Assembly: GCF_014196745.1 (NCBI RefSeq)
Contig: NZ_JACIEH010000001.1
Coordinates: forward strand, 1-64,000
Source of the DNA: Sphingomonas kyeonggiensis
GTDB lineage: Bacteria; Pseudomonadota; Alphaproteobacteria; Sphingomonadales; Sphingomonadaceae
DNA length: 64,000 nt
Reading direction: 5' to 3'
A program made the position numbers and the translations under genes. The notes under the pieces were generated by a model that saw only the letters and a list, made by a program, of their open reading frames with translations, was not told the origin of the DNA and did not search any database. Numbering within the stretch: position 1 is the first letter of the stretch; each line of letters starts with the position of its first letter. Positions 46,652 through 55,473 of the stretch are shown one piece after another.

Positions 46652-47421
46652 CTGGTCCGGCGCCAGGCGTACATCCGCGTCTCATAGGGGAAGCTGATGG
46701 TGTCGCGGCCGACGAGTTCGGGCGTGGCGGCGATCAGGGCGCGGACTCTGGCGGCGATCCGCTGCTGCTCGGCGGGCGGCAGGGCGGCGACGAAACTGAC
46801 CGAGAGGGTGCGATCGACGATCACCTTCTCGGGGTCGCCGACATGGGGGTGCGGCACGCGCCGTTCGGGCAGCGGCTCGAAACCGGGGGCGGGGAACACC
46901 GCACGCCAGGCACCGCTGCGATAGCGGGGGGCATCGCCGGCATAGGGTTCGACCAGGGCCTCCAGCGCGGCCATCCACGGCATGCTTTCGTCCCGCACAT
47001 TCCAGATCAGGCCGAGCGTGCCGCCGATGCGGAGCACGCGGCGCATCTCGGCGAGCGCGGCGGTGGTGGCGAACCAGTGGAAGGCCTGGGCGCAGATCAC
47101 CGAATCGACGCTGGCATCGGCGAGGGGGATCTCCTGCGCAGTGCCGGCGATCGCGGTCACCTCCGGATTGCGTTGGGCTAGCGCGGCGCGCATCGCATCG
47201 ACTGGCTCCAGCGCGATCACGCGCGCGTTGGTTTCGACCAGGCGGGGGAGGAATTTGCCGGTGCCGGCGCCCACCTCGAGCGCGGTGCGGCCGGGACCCA
47301 GTGCCAGCGTCTCGCGTAGCCAGTCGCCTACCTCGGCGGGATAGCCGGGCCGGCCGGAGACATAGGTATCAGCGGAAGCCGTGTAACCAGCCACGGCGGC
47401 CGGGTGCACGGCGTCGCTCAC
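46648..47421 (-). CDS. Class I SAM-dependent methyltransferase
   Basis: The protein has 257 aa; GTG 47421 overlaps the upstream lipoprotein stop (GTGA). The Rossmann methyltransferase motifs are [18 protein letters not shown] (motif I), [28 protein letters not shown] and [17 protein letters not shown]. The AQAFHWF motif and the overall pattern fit the Methyltransf_11 group, which methylates small molecules, often ubiquinone-like or trans-aconitate-like acceptors. The substrate is unknown. It is last in a three-gene run with an EI24 protein and a lipoprotein. Confidence 0.88.
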   Translation of the reverse strand: MSDAVHPAAVAGYTASADTYVSGRPGYPAEVGDWLRETLALGPGRTALEVGAGTGKFLPRLVETNARVIALEPVDAMRAALAQRNPEVTAIAGTAQEIPLADASVDSVICAQAFHWFATTAALAEMRRVLRIGGTLGLIWNVRDESMPWMAALEALVEPYAGDAPRYRSGAWRAVFPAPGFEPLPERRVPHPHVGDPEKVIVDRTLSVSFVAALPPAEQQRIAARVRALIAATPELVGRDTISFPYETRMYAWRRTS

Positions 47422-47825
47422 CGCGCCCGTGCCCCGCTGAGCGACGCCACGCAGCTCGCCTCGTCGATCGGCCGGCCGTCGCGCTGGCGGGCGTCGACAT
47501 GGGTGACCACCGCCTCGCCGCGGCTCTGCGGATAGAGATAGGTGTCGAGCACGCAGATCGGGCCGGAGAATTGCAGCTTGCGCGCCGTGCCCTCGCTGAC
47601 GTCGAGCTGGGGCTTGCCGAAGCGCGCGATCAGGCGCGGGGCGGTGGCGCCCTGCACCGCGGCGAGGCCGCCGGGCAGCGGGGTGGCGGGACCCGGCGTG
47701 GGACGGGCGCTCGGCGTGGGCCGTGCGCTCGGCACCGGCACATAGCCGGCGCGCGGCGGCGGGATCACGCCGCCCTCGCCACAGGCGCCCAGCGCCAGGG
47801 TGCTTATAAGGATGAGTTTCTTCAT
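47418..47825 (-). CDS. Small lipoprotein with Pro-rich repeats
   Basis: The protein has 135 aa. Lipobox LILISTLALGACGEGG gives a lipidated Cys near residue 15. A Pro/Ala-rich linker with SARPTPSARPTPGPATP follows. The globular C-terminal part (about 55-135) reads ARFGKPQLDVSEGTARKLQF then ICVLDTYLYPQ and contains two further Cys (PICVLD and ASCVAS) that could form a disulfide. I do not recognise a named family. It overlaps both neighbours by 4 bp. Confidence 0.8.
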   Translation of the reverse strand: MKKLILISTLALGACGEGGVIPPPRAGYVPVPSARPTPSARPTPGPATPLPGGLAAVQGATAPRLIARFGKPQLDVSEGTARKLQFSGPICVLDTYLYPQSRGEAVVTHVDARQRDGRPIDEASCVASLSGARAR

Positions 47826-48517
47826 GATGCCCGCCTCCCGCGGTGAAATACATGGGTGGCCATTGCGGCTCCCAGCACCGGGGCGACCAGGTTCAGGAGC
47901 GGGACGAGCAGAAGCCCGGTGCCGACGGCGCCGAGCGTGAAGCGGCCGATGCTGGTCCGCCGGCGCCAGCCGCGCAGGTCTCCGCGCGGCATGTGGCGGG
48001 CGGCGACCATGTCGCCAAGGTCACGGCCGAGCAGCCAGGCGTTGACCAGGAAGAAGGCGAGGGCGGTGCCGACGCCGGTGACCAGCAGGATCAGGTAGAG
48101 CGGCGACAACAGCAGGTTGATCGCGATCAGCCGCACCGCCGAGCCCAGGCCCATCGCGATCGAGCGACCGAGCGGCACGTCGATCGCCTGGGCATGGGCG
48201 GCGGGATAATGTTTCTTCTCCACCGCGGCGACGACTTCGTCGGCGAAGATGCCGATCACCGCGACGGCGATCGCGCGGAACATCAGCCAGTGGAAGAGGA
48301 TGACGATCAGTATCGTGGTGATGTCGGCGAACGCCTCTGATCCGCTCCAGCCGCCGAGCCAGGCGGAGGTCCGGTCGGCGAGCGCATGCATGCCGAACCA
48401 CAGGCCGACACTGGCGGCGGCGAACAGCACCAGGGTGAGCAGGACGGATTTGACGAAGACGGCGAGTATCGGCCGGTCGAACAGCTGCCCCAGCGACAGG
48501 AAGAAGGCCTGAATCAT
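47822..48517 (-). CDS. EI24 domain (CysZ-like) membrane protein
   Basis: The protein has 231 aa. Helices occur at about 20-45 (VFVKSVLLTLVLFAAASVGL), 68-90 (ITTILIVILFHWLMFRAIAV), 130-165 (INLLLSPLYLILLVTGVGTA) and near 195-220. The conserved tract ADEVVAAVEKKHYPAAHA and FFLVNAWLLGRDLGDMVAARH fit the EI24/CysZ family. CysZ itself imports sulfate, but many alphaproteobacterial members are of unknown function and no cys genes are close. The TonB of sulfur use here would be only a guess. Confidence 0.82.
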   Translation of the reverse strand: MIQAFFLSLGQLFDRPILAVFVKSVLLTLVLFAAASVGLWFGMHALADRTSAWLGGWSGSEAFADITTILIVILFHWLMFRAIAVAVIGIFADEVVAAVEKKHYPAAHAQAIDVPLGRSIAMGLGSAVRLIAINLLLSPLYLILLVTGVGTALAFFLVNAWLLGRDLGDMVAARHMPRGDLRGWRRRTSIGRFTLGAVGTGLLLVPLLNLVAPVLGAAMATHVFHRGRRAS

Positions 48518-48573
48518 TGCATCCTCTATTGCCCGTCTCTACGGCGTGCGCGCAACCTATTGGAGCTACGAAT

Positions 48574-49572
48574 TTGACCAGCCCGACCTATGACGTCGTC
48601 GCCATCGGCAATGCGATCGTCGACATCCTCGCCCAGGCCGAGGACAGCTTCATCGAGGAGATCGGCGTCGCCAAGGGCTCCATGCAGCTGATGTTCTCGC
48701 CCGAGGAAGCCGATGCGCTCTATGCCAAGATGGGCCCGGGCCGCGAGGTTTCGGGCGGCTCGGCGAGCAACACCGTCGCCGGCCTCGCCGCGCTCGGCAG
48801 CAAGACCGCCTTCATCGGCCAGGTCGCCGACGACCAGCTCGGCGAAGTTTTCGCACACGACCTGCGCGCCGCCGGCGTCCATTTCGACACCGAAGTGCGC
48901 CCCGGCCAGCCGACCACCGCGCGCTGCCTGATCTTCGTGACGCCGGACGGCCAGCGCACGATGAACACCTTCCTCGGTGCCTCGCAGTTCCTGCCGGCCT
49001 CGGCGCTCGACGAGACGCTGATCGCCAGCGGCGCGATCCTGTATCTCGAAGGCTATCTGTGGGATCCGGAAGAGCCGCGCGCCGCGATGCGCAAGGCGAT
49101 CGAGATCGCCCGGGCGAATGGCCGCAAGGTCGCCTTCACCCTCTCGGACGTGTTCTGCATCTCGCGCCACGGCGACGATTTCCGCAAGCTGATCGCGGAC
49201 GGGCTGATCGACATCCTGTTCGCCAACGAGAATGAGCTGCTTGCCCTGTGCGGCAAGGAGGATTTCGAGACGGCGGTGCAGCACGTCCATGGCCAGGTGC
49301 CGGTACTGGTCGTCACCCGCAGCGAGCAGGGCGCGATGGCGCTGGTCGGCGATGAGCGCGTCGAGGTTCCGGCCGAGCCGATCGCCAAGCTGGTCGACAC
49401 CACCGGCGCGGGCGACAGCTTCGCCGCGGGCTTCCTGCACGGCCAGGCCCAGGGCCGCTCGGTGAAGGACTCGCTGCGCCTGGGCGCGCTGTGCGCCGCC
49501 GAGATCATCCAGCATTACGGCGCGCGCGCCGAGGTGGACCTCAAGGCGCTGGCGGCAGAGAAGCTGGGCTGA
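48574..49572 (+). CDS. Adenosine kinase-type PfkB family sugar kinase
   Basis: The protein has 332 aa. The start is TTG 48574, which has GGAG 8 bases upstream and gives the family N-terminus TSPTYDVVAIGNAIVDILAQ. PfkB signature 1 lies in GREVSGGSASNTVAGLAALG. Signature 2 with the catalytic Asp is LVDTTGAGDSFAAGFLHG. The lid, with TARCLIFVTPDGQRTMNTFL, is typical of adenosine kinase-like members in alphaproteobacteria. It phosphorylates adenosine to AMP with ATP in purine salvage. A bidirectional terminator follows. Confidence 0.9.
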   Translation: MTSPTYDVVAIGNAIVDILAQAEDSFIEEIGVAKGSMQLMFSPEEADALYAKMGPGREVSGGSASNTVAGLAALGSKTAFIGQVADDQLGEVFAHDLRAAGVHFDTEVRPGQPTTARCLIFVTPDGQRTMNTFLGASQFLPASALDETLIASGAILYLEGYLWDPEEPRAAMRKAIEIARANGRKVAFTLSDVFCISRHGDDFRKLIADGLIDILFANENELLALCGKEDFETAVQHVHGQVPVLVVTRSEQGAMALVGDERVEVPAEPIAKLVDTTGAGDSFAAGFLHGQAQGRSVKDSLRLGALCAAEIIQHYGARAEVDLKALAAEKLG

Positions 49573-49580
49573 ATCTTATA

Positions 49581-49611
49581 ATTCCTCCCCGAGCAAAGTT
49601 CGGGGAGGATT
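49581..49611. repeat. Solo hairpin of repeat family E
   Basis: ATTCCTCCCCGA-gcaaag-TTCGGGGAGGAT is the terminal hairpin of the family E elements without their middle part. It lies just after the adenosine kinase stop. It may be a relic or the minimal mobile unit. Confidence 0.7.
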
Positions 49612-49619
49612 TGAGATAG

Positions 49620-49655
49620 AAAAAGGGCCGGGGGATCGCTCCCCCGGCCCTTTTT
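49620..49655. terminator. Bidirectional intrinsic terminator
   Basis: Perfect 15-bp stem, AAAAAGGGCCGGGGG (49620-49634) with CCCCCGGCCCTTTTT (49641-49655), loop ATCGCT, between the convergent adenosine kinase and permease genes. It carries T runs on both strands. Confidence 0.95.
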
Positions 49656-49677
49656 CCTTGCCTGGAAACCGGCGCCC

Positions 49678-51219
49678 TTAATGGGTGCCGGGGACCGGCG
49701 GGTCCAGTTCCTCATAGGCCTGGTGCTCGGGCACATCGACGATGCCGCGGCCGACATGGCTGCGCGAGCGGCTGTAGCCGAAATACACCAGCAGGCCGAT
49801 CACTGCCCAGATCAGGAAGAGGATGATGCTCTTGTGATCGAGGCTGATGAACAGATAGAGGCAGCCCAGGATCGCGATTGGCGCGGTGATGAACACCAAA
49901 GGCGTCTTGAACGGGCGCTTGCGGGTCGGGTCGGTCTTGCGGATCACCATCACAGCGATCGACACCGCGGCGAATGCGAACAGCGTGCCCGAGTTGGAGA
50001 TGTTGGCGAGCTGGCCGACCGGGAAGAACGCCGCGAACAGCGCCACCGCCACACCGGTGATGATCGTGATCACGTGCGGCGTGTTGTACTGCGGGTGGAT
50101 CTTCGAGAAGGCGGCGGGGAGCAGGCCGTCGCGGCTCATCACGAAGAAGATGCGGGTCTGGCCGAACATCATCATCAGGATGACCGAGGGCAGCGCCAGG
50201 CCGGCGGCGAGGCCGAGCAGGCTGCCGATCTGCGGCCAGCCGATTTCACGCAGGGTGAAGGCGAGTGCTTCCTTCGAGCAGACCACGTCCTTGAAGCCTT
50301 CGGCGGCGCGAGTGGCGCACTGGGCGGCGAGTTCGCGGCTGCCCGGCTCGAGGGCATGGCCGGCGGCGTCCATCACCGGCTGGGTGCTGAGGCCCGGGGC
50401 GCCGATCACGCCAGCGGCGACGAGCAGGTAGAAGATGGTGCAGATGGCGAGCGAGCCGATCAGGCCGATCGGCATGTTGCGCTGCGGGTTCTTGGTCTCC
50501 TCGGCCGCGGTCGAGACCGCGTCGAAGCCGACATAGGCGAAGAAGATCGATGCTGCTGCCATCGAGATGCCGACAAAGCCGGTGGGCGCGAAGGGCGAGA
50601 ACTGCGCGCCGTTCATCACCGGCACGGCCAGCACGATGAACAGGGTGAGCGCGGCGATCTTGATCGTGACCAGGATCGCGTTGACCGTGGCGCTCTCCTT
50701 GGTGCCGATGACCAGCAGCCAGGTGACGAGGCCGGCGATCAGCATCGCGGGCAGGTTGATCAGGCCGCCGTCAAAGGGGCCTGCCACCAGCGTATCCGGT
50801 ATGTTGAGGCCGAAGCTGTGCTCGATCAGGCCGATCACATAGCCGGACCAGCCCACCGAGACCGCTCCCGCGGCCACGGCATATTCGAGGATGAGGGCCC
50901 AGCCGACCATCCAGGCGATCAACTCGCCCATCACGGCATAGCTATAGGTGTAGGCGGAACCCGAGACCGGGACCATCGACGCCATTTCGGCGTAGCAGAG
51001 TGCCGCGAAGGCGCAGACGACGCCGGCGATGATGAACGAGATCATCATGCCCGGCCCGGCCTTTTGCGCGGCTTCGGCGGTGAGAACGAAAATGCCGGTG
51101 CCGATCACCGCGCCGATGCCGAGCATGGTGAGCTGAAAAGCCCCCAGCGAACGGTGGAGCGATTTCTTTTCGGCGGTGGCGAGGATGGCATCGAGTGGCT
51201 TTACGCGCCCGAAGATCAT
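49678..51219 (-). CDS. APC-family amino acid permease (cationic amino acid transporter type)
   Basis: The protein has 513 aa and about 12-14 membrane helices. The APC signature opens the first helix, LGAFQLTMLGIGAVIGTGIF, with the Gly-rich unwound site. ICAFAALCYAEMASMVPVSG-like sequence and SASIFFAYVGFDAVSTAAEE are the CAT-group marks. The loop with ELAAQCATRAAEGFKDVVCS holds two Cys that could form an extracytoplasmic disulfide. It imports or exchanges amino acids in the inner membrane; the substrate is not visible. No metabolic genes are attached. Confidence 0.9.
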   Translation of the reverse strand: MIFGRVKPLDAILATAEKKSLHRSLGAFQLTMLGIGAVIGTGIFVLTAEAAQKAGPGMMISFIIAGVVCAFAALCYAEMASMVPVSGSAYTYSYAVMGELIAWMVGWALILEYAVAAGAVSVGWSGYVIGLIEHSFGLNIPDTLVAGPFDGGLINLPAMLIAGLVTWLLVIGTKESATVNAILVTIKIAALTLFIVLAVPVMNGAQFSPFAPTGFVGISMAAASIFFAYVGFDAVSTAAEETKNPQRNMPIGLIGSLAICTIFYLLVAAGVIGAPGLSTQPVMDAAGHALEPGSRELAAQCATRAAEGFKDVVCSKEALAFTLREIGWPQIGSLLGLAAGLALPSVILMMMFGQTRIFFVMSRDGLLPAAFSKIHPQYNTPHVITIITGVAVALFAAFFPVGQLANISNSGTLFAFAAVSIAVMVIRKTDPTRKRPFKTPLVFITAPIAILGCLYLFISLDHKSIILFLIWAVIGLLVYFGYSRSRSHVGRGIVDVPEHQAYEELDPPVPGTH

Positions 51220-51421
51220 TGAAGGTCCCCTCTACGGCGGTTTTTCCCGCCGCCCCGTTTGGATGAAAGCGCGGAGCCTAGCCGCAAAACCGGGGGAGGC
51301 AATGCTTTAGTGGCCCCAAGCGTGGCTTTAGCGCATGAATGCGTCGAGCCGTGGGGCTCCTGCGCGTGGAAACGTACCTGGCCGGGGCGCCATGGCCGCT
51401 TTCCTGCACGGCCCCGGGGGA

Positions 51422-51751
51422 TCAGTGCGCGGCGGCCCTGGAGAAGAGGTTCATCACCAGCACCCCGGCGATGATCAGCGCCATGCCCAGCATGGCGGGC
51501 AGGTCGAGCTTCTGGCCCTGGAACAGCCAGGCGATCGTCGCGATCAGCACGATGCCGACGCCCGACCAGATCGCATAGGCGATGCCGGTCGGTATCTCGC
51601 GCAGGGTGAGCGAGAGGAAATAGAAGGCGATCGCATAGCCGAGGATCGTGATCGCCGAGGGGACCAGCCGGGTGAATCCCTCGGACTGCTTCATGAACGA
51701 GGTCGCGGTGACCTCGGCGACGATCGCGATGGCGAGGTTGAGATAGCGCAT
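51422..51751 (-). CDS. Small multidrug resistance (SMR, EmrE-like) transporter
   Basis: The protein has 109 aa, the standard length for the family, with four helices. The essential membrane Glu is in [20 protein letters not shown] (EmrE Glu14 equivalent). [20 protein letters not shown] followed by [20 protein letters not shown] is the classic helix 2-3 region. It works as an antiparallel dimer exchanging protons for quaternary cations or guanidinium-like compounds. EmrE-type is favoured over the Gdx/SugE type by the SFMKQSEGF tract, but this is a motif judgement. Confidence 0.92.
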   Translation of the reverse strand: MRYLNLAIAIVAEVTATSFMKQSEGFTRLVPSAITILGYAIAFYFLSLTLREIPTGIAYAIWSGVGIVLIATIAWLFQGQKLDLPAMLGMALIIAGVLVMNLFSRAAAH

Positions 51752-51804
51752 GCCATTGCGGCAAGCAGGCCACGGGGCATTTTGCAAGCGCGTCGGGCCG
51801 GCCG

Positions 51805-52521
51805 TCAGTCGTGTGTCTGCACTTCCCAGCTCGCATGCACCACCGTGCGGGTCTTCGCGAGATGCGCCACGATCGCGTCGAGATCGGCATCGACCGCGCC
51901 GGTGCTGACCAGTGTCGCCCGAATCTCCACTAGGTCTTCCGCACGCTCGACGATCTCGGTATCGGCGACGGGATAGCGCATCAGTTCCAGGTGATCGACG
52001 AGCGTGTCGCGCAAGGCGGGCGCGTTGGCAGGATTCGCGGTGAGGGTGACCGAATAGGTCGCCTCCAGCGCGCCGCCAGCCAGCGGGATGCGATTGATCG
52101 CGTTGACGATGGGCCGAAGCAGCGTGTTGCCGACCACCACGAAGATGGTCAGCGTCGCGGCTTCGGCGGCCATGTCGGTGCCGGCACAGGCGCCCACCGC
52201 GGCCGAACACCAGAGCGTCGCCGCGGTGTTGAGGCCGCGGACGTTCATGCCCTCCTTCATGATCACGCCCGCACCGAGGAAGCCGATGCCGGAGACCGTG
52301 TAGGAGATCACCCGGACCGCCTCGACATCGCCGGCCAGCCGCTGGGCGAGATCGACGAACGCCGCGGCACCCAGGGCGACCAGCGCATTGGTGCGCAGGC
52401 CGGCGGTACGCTGGCGATATTGGCGTTCGGCACCGATCAGCGCGCCCAGCACGAGGGCCAGCGCATAGCTGACCAGCGTGTCGAGATAGGACGCCAGGTG
52501 GAAAGTGTGCAGGAAATGCAT
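51805..52521 (-). CDS. MgtC/SapB-family membrane protein
   Basis: The protein has 238 aa. The hydrophobic half (1-150) carries family marks [60 protein letters not shown] and [18 protein letters not shown]. An ACT-like cytosolic domain follows (about 155-235). MgtC members adjust ATP synthase, Mg2+ homeostasis or acid tolerance; which applies here is unknown. The HIT gene upstream ends 26 bp before it. Confidence 0.9.
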   Translation of the reverse strand: MHFLHTFHLASYLDTLVSYALALVLGALIGAERQYRQRTAGLRTNALVALGAAAFVDLAQRLAGDVEAVRVISYTVSGIGFLGAGVIMKEGMNVRGLNTAATLWCSAAVGACAGTDMAAEAATLTIFVVVGNTLLRPIVNAINRIPLAGGALEATYSVTLTANPANAPALRDTLVDHLELMRYPVADTEIVERAEDLVEIRATLVSTGAVDADLDAIVAHLAKTRTVVHASWEVQTHD

Positions 52522-52547
52522 GACGGCCCCCGGACCGGAGACTTGGG

Positions 52548-52925
52548 CTAGCGCGCCAGCATCGGGCCGAGCGGACGGCCGGCGAAGATGTGGACATGGA
52601 GGTGCGGCACCTCCTGGTGCGCGTCCATGCCGGTATTGGCGAGCAGGCGGTAGCCCGGCGCGACGAAGCCGGACTCGCGGGCTACATGCCCTACGGCACG
52701 GACGAAGCCGGCGATCTCCGCCTCGCTCGCCCTGGCCGAGAAATCGTCCCACGAGACATAGGCTCCCTTGGGGATCACCAGGATATGGTGCGGCGCCTGC
52801 GGATTGATGTCGTGGAAGGCGAGGGCGAACTCGTCCTCGAACACCTTCTTCGACGGGATCTCGCCGCGCAGGATCTTCGCGAAGATGTTCTGGTCGTCGT
52901 ACGGCTGAGTGGCGTCGATGGGCAT
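52548..52925 (-). CDS. HIT-family (HINT-like) nucleotide hydrolase
   Basis: The protein has 125 aa. ATG 52925 is chosen over an in-frame start 8 codons earlier because the protein then begins at the family position ([20 protein letters not shown]). [24 protein letters not shown] sequence and the histidine triad [14 protein letters not shown] are clear. It hydrolyses phosphoramidate or aminoacyl-AMP bonds. In alphaproteobacteria it typically follows hisE, as here, although 125 bp and a repeat separate them. Confidence 0.93.
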   Translation of the reverse strand: MPIDATQPYDDQNIFAKILRGEIPSKKVFEDEFALAFHDINPQAPHHILVIPKGAYVSWDDFSARASEAEIAGFVRAVGHVARESGFVAPGYRLLANTGMDAHQEVPHLHVHIFAGRPLGPMLAR

Positions 52926-52965
52926 GCGCGGCTCCTTTTCCCGACCCAAATAGCAAACCGTCCTC

Positions 52966-53050
52966 CTGGCGGAAGCCGGGATCTCGTGCGGGGATGCGAT
53001 ACGGCCTGAGATCCCGCCCCGGATCAGGCCCGGGGGCGCCGGGATGACGG
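52966..53050. repeat. Nested inverted repeats between hisE and the HIT gene
   Basis: Inner arms GGGATCTC (52978-52985) and GAGATCCC (53008-53015) and outer CCTCCTG/CAGGAGG tracts give nested dyads. Part of it (GGGATGACGGT) recalls family F. It begins at the hisE stop codon and could end or process the his transcript. Confidence 0.55.
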
Positions 53051-53368
53051 TCAGGAGGGGCGGCTCGCCTTTTCCTCGATGCCCGACACCCCCTCGCGGC
53101 GGGCGAGTTCGGCGCGGACGTCGTCCAGCCCCAGGCCGGCATCGGCGAGCAGCACGAGCAGGTGGAAGACCAGGTCGGCAGCTTCCTTGGTCAGTTCCTC
53201 GCGATCGTCCTGGATCGCGGCGATCACCGTCTCGGTTGCTTCCTCGCCCAGCTTCTGCGCGATCTTGGCCCGGCCGCGATGCGTCAGCTTGGCGACATAG
53301 GAGCTGTCCGGGCTCGCCGTGCGGCGGGCGCGGATCGTCTGTTCGAGGATGTCGAGCGGATCGGCCAT
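53051..53368 (-). CDS. hisE: Phosphoribosyl-ATP pyrophosphatase
   Basis: The protein has 105 aa. HisE removes pyrophosphate from phosphoribosyl-ATP, the second step of histidine synthesis. The all-alpha MazG-like fold has its metal-binding acidic motif KLGEEATETVIAAIQDDREE and EAADLVFHLLVLLADAGL. RTASPDSSYVAKLTHRGRAK is the conserved N-terminal part. It is normally directly after hisF in relatives; here about 2.1 kb with four other genes lie between. Confidence 0.95.
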   Translation of the reverse strand: MADPLDILEQTIRARRTASPDSSYVAKLTHRGRAKIAQKLGEEATETVIAAIQDDREELTKEAADLVFHLLVLLADAGLGLDDVRAELARREGVSGIEEKASRPS

Positions 53369-53399
53369 GGTTTCCGGCTGCAGGCGCCGGGCCCGCCTG

Positions 53400-53603
53400 T
53401 CAATCCTTGGGTGCGGACTTGCGGAAGCGGGCGCGCAGCTGGCGGCGGACGAACCAGATGCCGCCGGCGGCGCAGGCGGCGAGCGCCAGGTCCGAAAGCT
53501 CGGGCATCGAGCGGCTGCCCGCGCGGCCGGTGTGCGGCGGCTCGTCGGCGGCGAGGGCCGGGACTGCGGCGAGCAGCAGCAGAGGAAGCAGGGCGTTGCG
53601 CAT
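53400..53603 (-). CDS. Small exported protein with PEP-CTERM-like tail
   Basis: The protein has 67 aa from ATG 53603. A signal peptide (MRNALLPLLLLAAVPALA) is followed by a short linker and the tail SMPELSDLALAACAAGGIWFVRRQLRARFRK. This tail has the three parts of an exosortase-type sorting signal (P-E motif, one helix, Arg cluster), with PELSD replacing the canonical PEP. Almost no mature domain exists between signal and tail, so it would be a tiny surface-anchored peptide. A second such gene lies 36 bp upstream. Confidence 0.65.
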   Translation of the reverse strand: MRNALLPLLLLAAVPALAADEPPHTGRAGSRSMPELSDLALAACAAGGIWFVRRQLRARFRKSAPKD

Positions 53604-53639
53604 GGCCCGGGAGCTTATCCGCAACGCCCCGACAAATCG

Positions 53640-53891
53640 TTAATTGCGGCGACGCATGCGGCGGGCGGCGATCACCCCCATCGTGCCGAGCGCGAACAGG
53701 CCGATCATGCCCGGCTCGGGAATCGAGGTCGGGCTGCCCGAGCCGCCACCGCTGCTGCTGGCGGTGCTGCCGCCACTGCTGGTGCCGCCGGGCGTGCCGG
53801 GATCGGCGGGCGGCGTGTCCATCGCAAAGGCGGGGACGGCGGAGACCGCGGCAAGGCTCAATGCCACGGGAAGGACAAAGCTACGGATCAT
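53640..53891 (-). CDS. PEP-CTERM sorting-signal protein with Gly/Ser-rich stalk
   Basis: The protein has 83 aa. Signal peptide FVLPVALSLAAVSAVPAFA is followed by a low-complexity stalk (DPGTPGGTSSGGSTASSSGG). The tail SIPEPGMIGLFALGTMGVIAARRMRRR is a canonical PEP-CTERM signal recognised by exosortase EpsH-type enzymes. The mature part is only a flexible Ser/Gly stalk that could be glycosylated. No exosortase is in the window. It lies between hisE and the L,D-transpeptidase genes, all on one strand. Confidence 0.85.
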   Translation of the reverse strand: MIRSFVLPVALSLAAVSAVPAFAMDTPPADPGTPGGTSSGGSTASSSGGGSGSPTSIPEPGMIGLFALGTMGVIAARRMRRRN

Positions 53892-54025
53892 GACAATTTC
53901 CCTCTTTATGGTGACAGAGGGTTAAGCAAGGTGCTGGCCGATATGCCGAAACCGGCAGAATTCGGCGCCTTGCGATGGTTAAACGGGCGCGCGCAAAGGC
54001 GACGGCTGTAAAACCCGCCGACTCG

Positions 54026-55015
54026 TTACGGAGCCGGCGTGATCGCGTCCAGGATCGTGATCTTCTTCCCCGGCGCGGCGCCGACCGAGGATTGGGTGAC
54101 GAGGATGGTGGCGCCGGGCTGGAGCGTGGCCTTCACCGCCTCGTAGAAGGCACGCGGCACGCGCACGCGGTTGCGTGTCGCCTCGTCGAGCGTGCGGCCG
54201 GCATCCTCGCTGTGCCCGGGCAGGCCGACATAGATCCAATTGTCCCTGCCGTCCGCGCCGCGGGTGAGGGTGATGACGTGTGATCCGGGATCGTCATCGG
54301 CGATATGCGCGGCGCTGCGGCCGATCTCGACCCCGCCGCGCAGCACGACGATGCGCTGGTCGCCCTTCGAGACGATGATGGTGAGCGGCCCGTCGCGCGA
54401 AAGCTCCGGCCGCCAGCGATATTCCTCGCTGTCGAGCGGCTCGACATTGGTCGGCCGGCCCTTGGCATCGAGCGGGGCGAGCAGGCTGGCCTCGGTGGTG
54501 TCGATGTGATCGGCGGCATTGCCCTGCACCACCACCGTCACGCCCAGGCTGGTCGCGGCGAACAGCGCCCTGGCGAAGTCATAGGGCAGGTGCACGCAGC
54601 CATGGCTCTCCGGATAGCCGGGAAGCCCGCCGGCATGGAGCGCGATCCCGTCCCAGGTGAGCCGCTGGGTGAAGGGCATCGGCGCGTTGTTGTATTTGCT
54701 CGAGCGGTGCTTGGCGTCCTTCTGGAGCACGGTGAACACGCCGGTGGGTGTCTCGTGCCCCGCCTTGCCCGAGGAGACGGTGCTCGCCGCGATGCGCACG
54801 CCGTTGCGGTACACGGTGGCACGCTGAGCGGAGAGGTCGACATAGACCAGGATCGGCCCGGCCGGCGCGACTTCGGGTGCCCAGACCCACTCGCCGGGCT
54901 TGAGCCGGTCGATGTCGCGGGCGAGCTCGACGGCCGAGCTGGCCTTGGAACCCTGGGCCAAGGCGGGACCTGTCCAGCCAAGCGCGATCAGGGCGACAAG
55001 CAGGGTTGCCCGCAT
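54026..55015 (-). CDS. L,D-transpeptidase (YkuD domain), exported
   Basis: The protein has 329 aa. Signal peptide LLVALIALGWTGPALA. The YkuD catalytic domain (about 50-170) has GKAGHETPTGVFTVLQKDAK, GIALHAGGLPGYPESHGCVH with the catalytic His and Cys (S-H-G-C motif), and LPYDFARALF. A second domain of unknown type (about 195-320) repeats a fold with TIIVSKGDQRIVVLRGGVEI, which resembles a degenerate YkuD strand set. It forms 3-3 cross-links in peptidoglycan or attaches proteins to it. The gene before it encodes a lysozyme-inhibitor-like protein, 1-bp overlap. Confidence 0.92.
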   Translation of the reverse strand: MRATLLVALIALGWTGPALAQGSKASSAVELARDIDRLKPGEWVWAPEVAPAGPILVYVDLSAQRATVYRNGVRIAASTVSSGKAGHETPTGVFTVLQKDAKHRSSKYNNAPMPFTQRLTWDGIALHAGGLPGYPESHGCVHLPYDFARALFAATSLGVTVVVQGNAADHIDTTEASLLAPLDAKGRPTNVEPLDSEEYRWRPELSRDGPLTIIVSKGDQRIVVLRGGVEIGRSAAHIADDDPGSHVITLTRGADGRDNWIYVGLPGHSEDAGRTLDEATRNRVRVPRAFYEAVKATLQPGATILVTQSSVGAAPGKKITILDAITPAP

Positions 55016-55428
55016 CAGAACAGCTCTACGGTCAGCGTGTAATGGGCGTTTTCAAGCCGTCGCGCGGCGTCGCGCATCAGATAGACGTCGATCGCATAGT
55101 CGCCTTTGGAGGGGATGGTGAAGGTGAAGCTGTTGCCGCTGCTCGAGCCGACGAACACCGCGGCCTGGGCACCGGGCGCGGTGACGTTGAAATAGTTGGA
55201 GGGGTTGCCGGTCTGAAGCCTGACCTTCAGCTTCTGCCCGCCGCGCGCGGCGAGAAGGTAGCGCACGGCGTCATGCCCCTTGATGGTACCGGTGATTATC
55301 TTGAACGAGTGACGCGGCGCGAACTCCACGCGCTCGGTGCGAGGGCCTCTCTGGGCGATGGCGGGTGCGACCAGGGCCAGGGCGGCGGCGGTGAGCAACA
55401 GGGGCTTGAGCAAGCGGCTTCTCCTCAT
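55015..55428 (-). CDS. Periplasmic protein resembling g-type lysozyme inhibitor (PliG)
   Basis: The protein has 137 aa with signal peptide LLKPLLLTAAALALVAPAIA. The mature part is a small beta sandwich with GHDAVRYLLAARGGQKLKVR, NPSNYFNVTAPG, AAVFVGSSSGNSFTFTIPSK and GDYAIDVYLMRDAARRLENA then HYTLTVEL. The pattern YLLAARGGQ...NYFNV...YLMR-x-AARR is that of PliG-like inhibitors and their uncharacterised relatives. It is translationally coupled to the L,D-transpeptidase gene (TGATG), suggesting cell-wall protection and remodelling genes made together. The inhibitor activity is an inference from family resemblance. Confidence 0.65.
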   Translation of the reverse strand: MRRSRLLKPLLLTAAALALVAPAIAQRGPRTERVEFAPRHSFKIITGTIKGHDAVRYLLAARGGQKLKVRLQTGNPSNYFNVTAPGAQAAVFVGSSSGNSFTFTIPSKGDYAIDVYLMRDAARRLENAHYTLTVELF

Positions 55429-55473
55429 GCGCCCGTGGCGGGCGGCACGAGTGTAGCCGGGAATGCTAACGAA

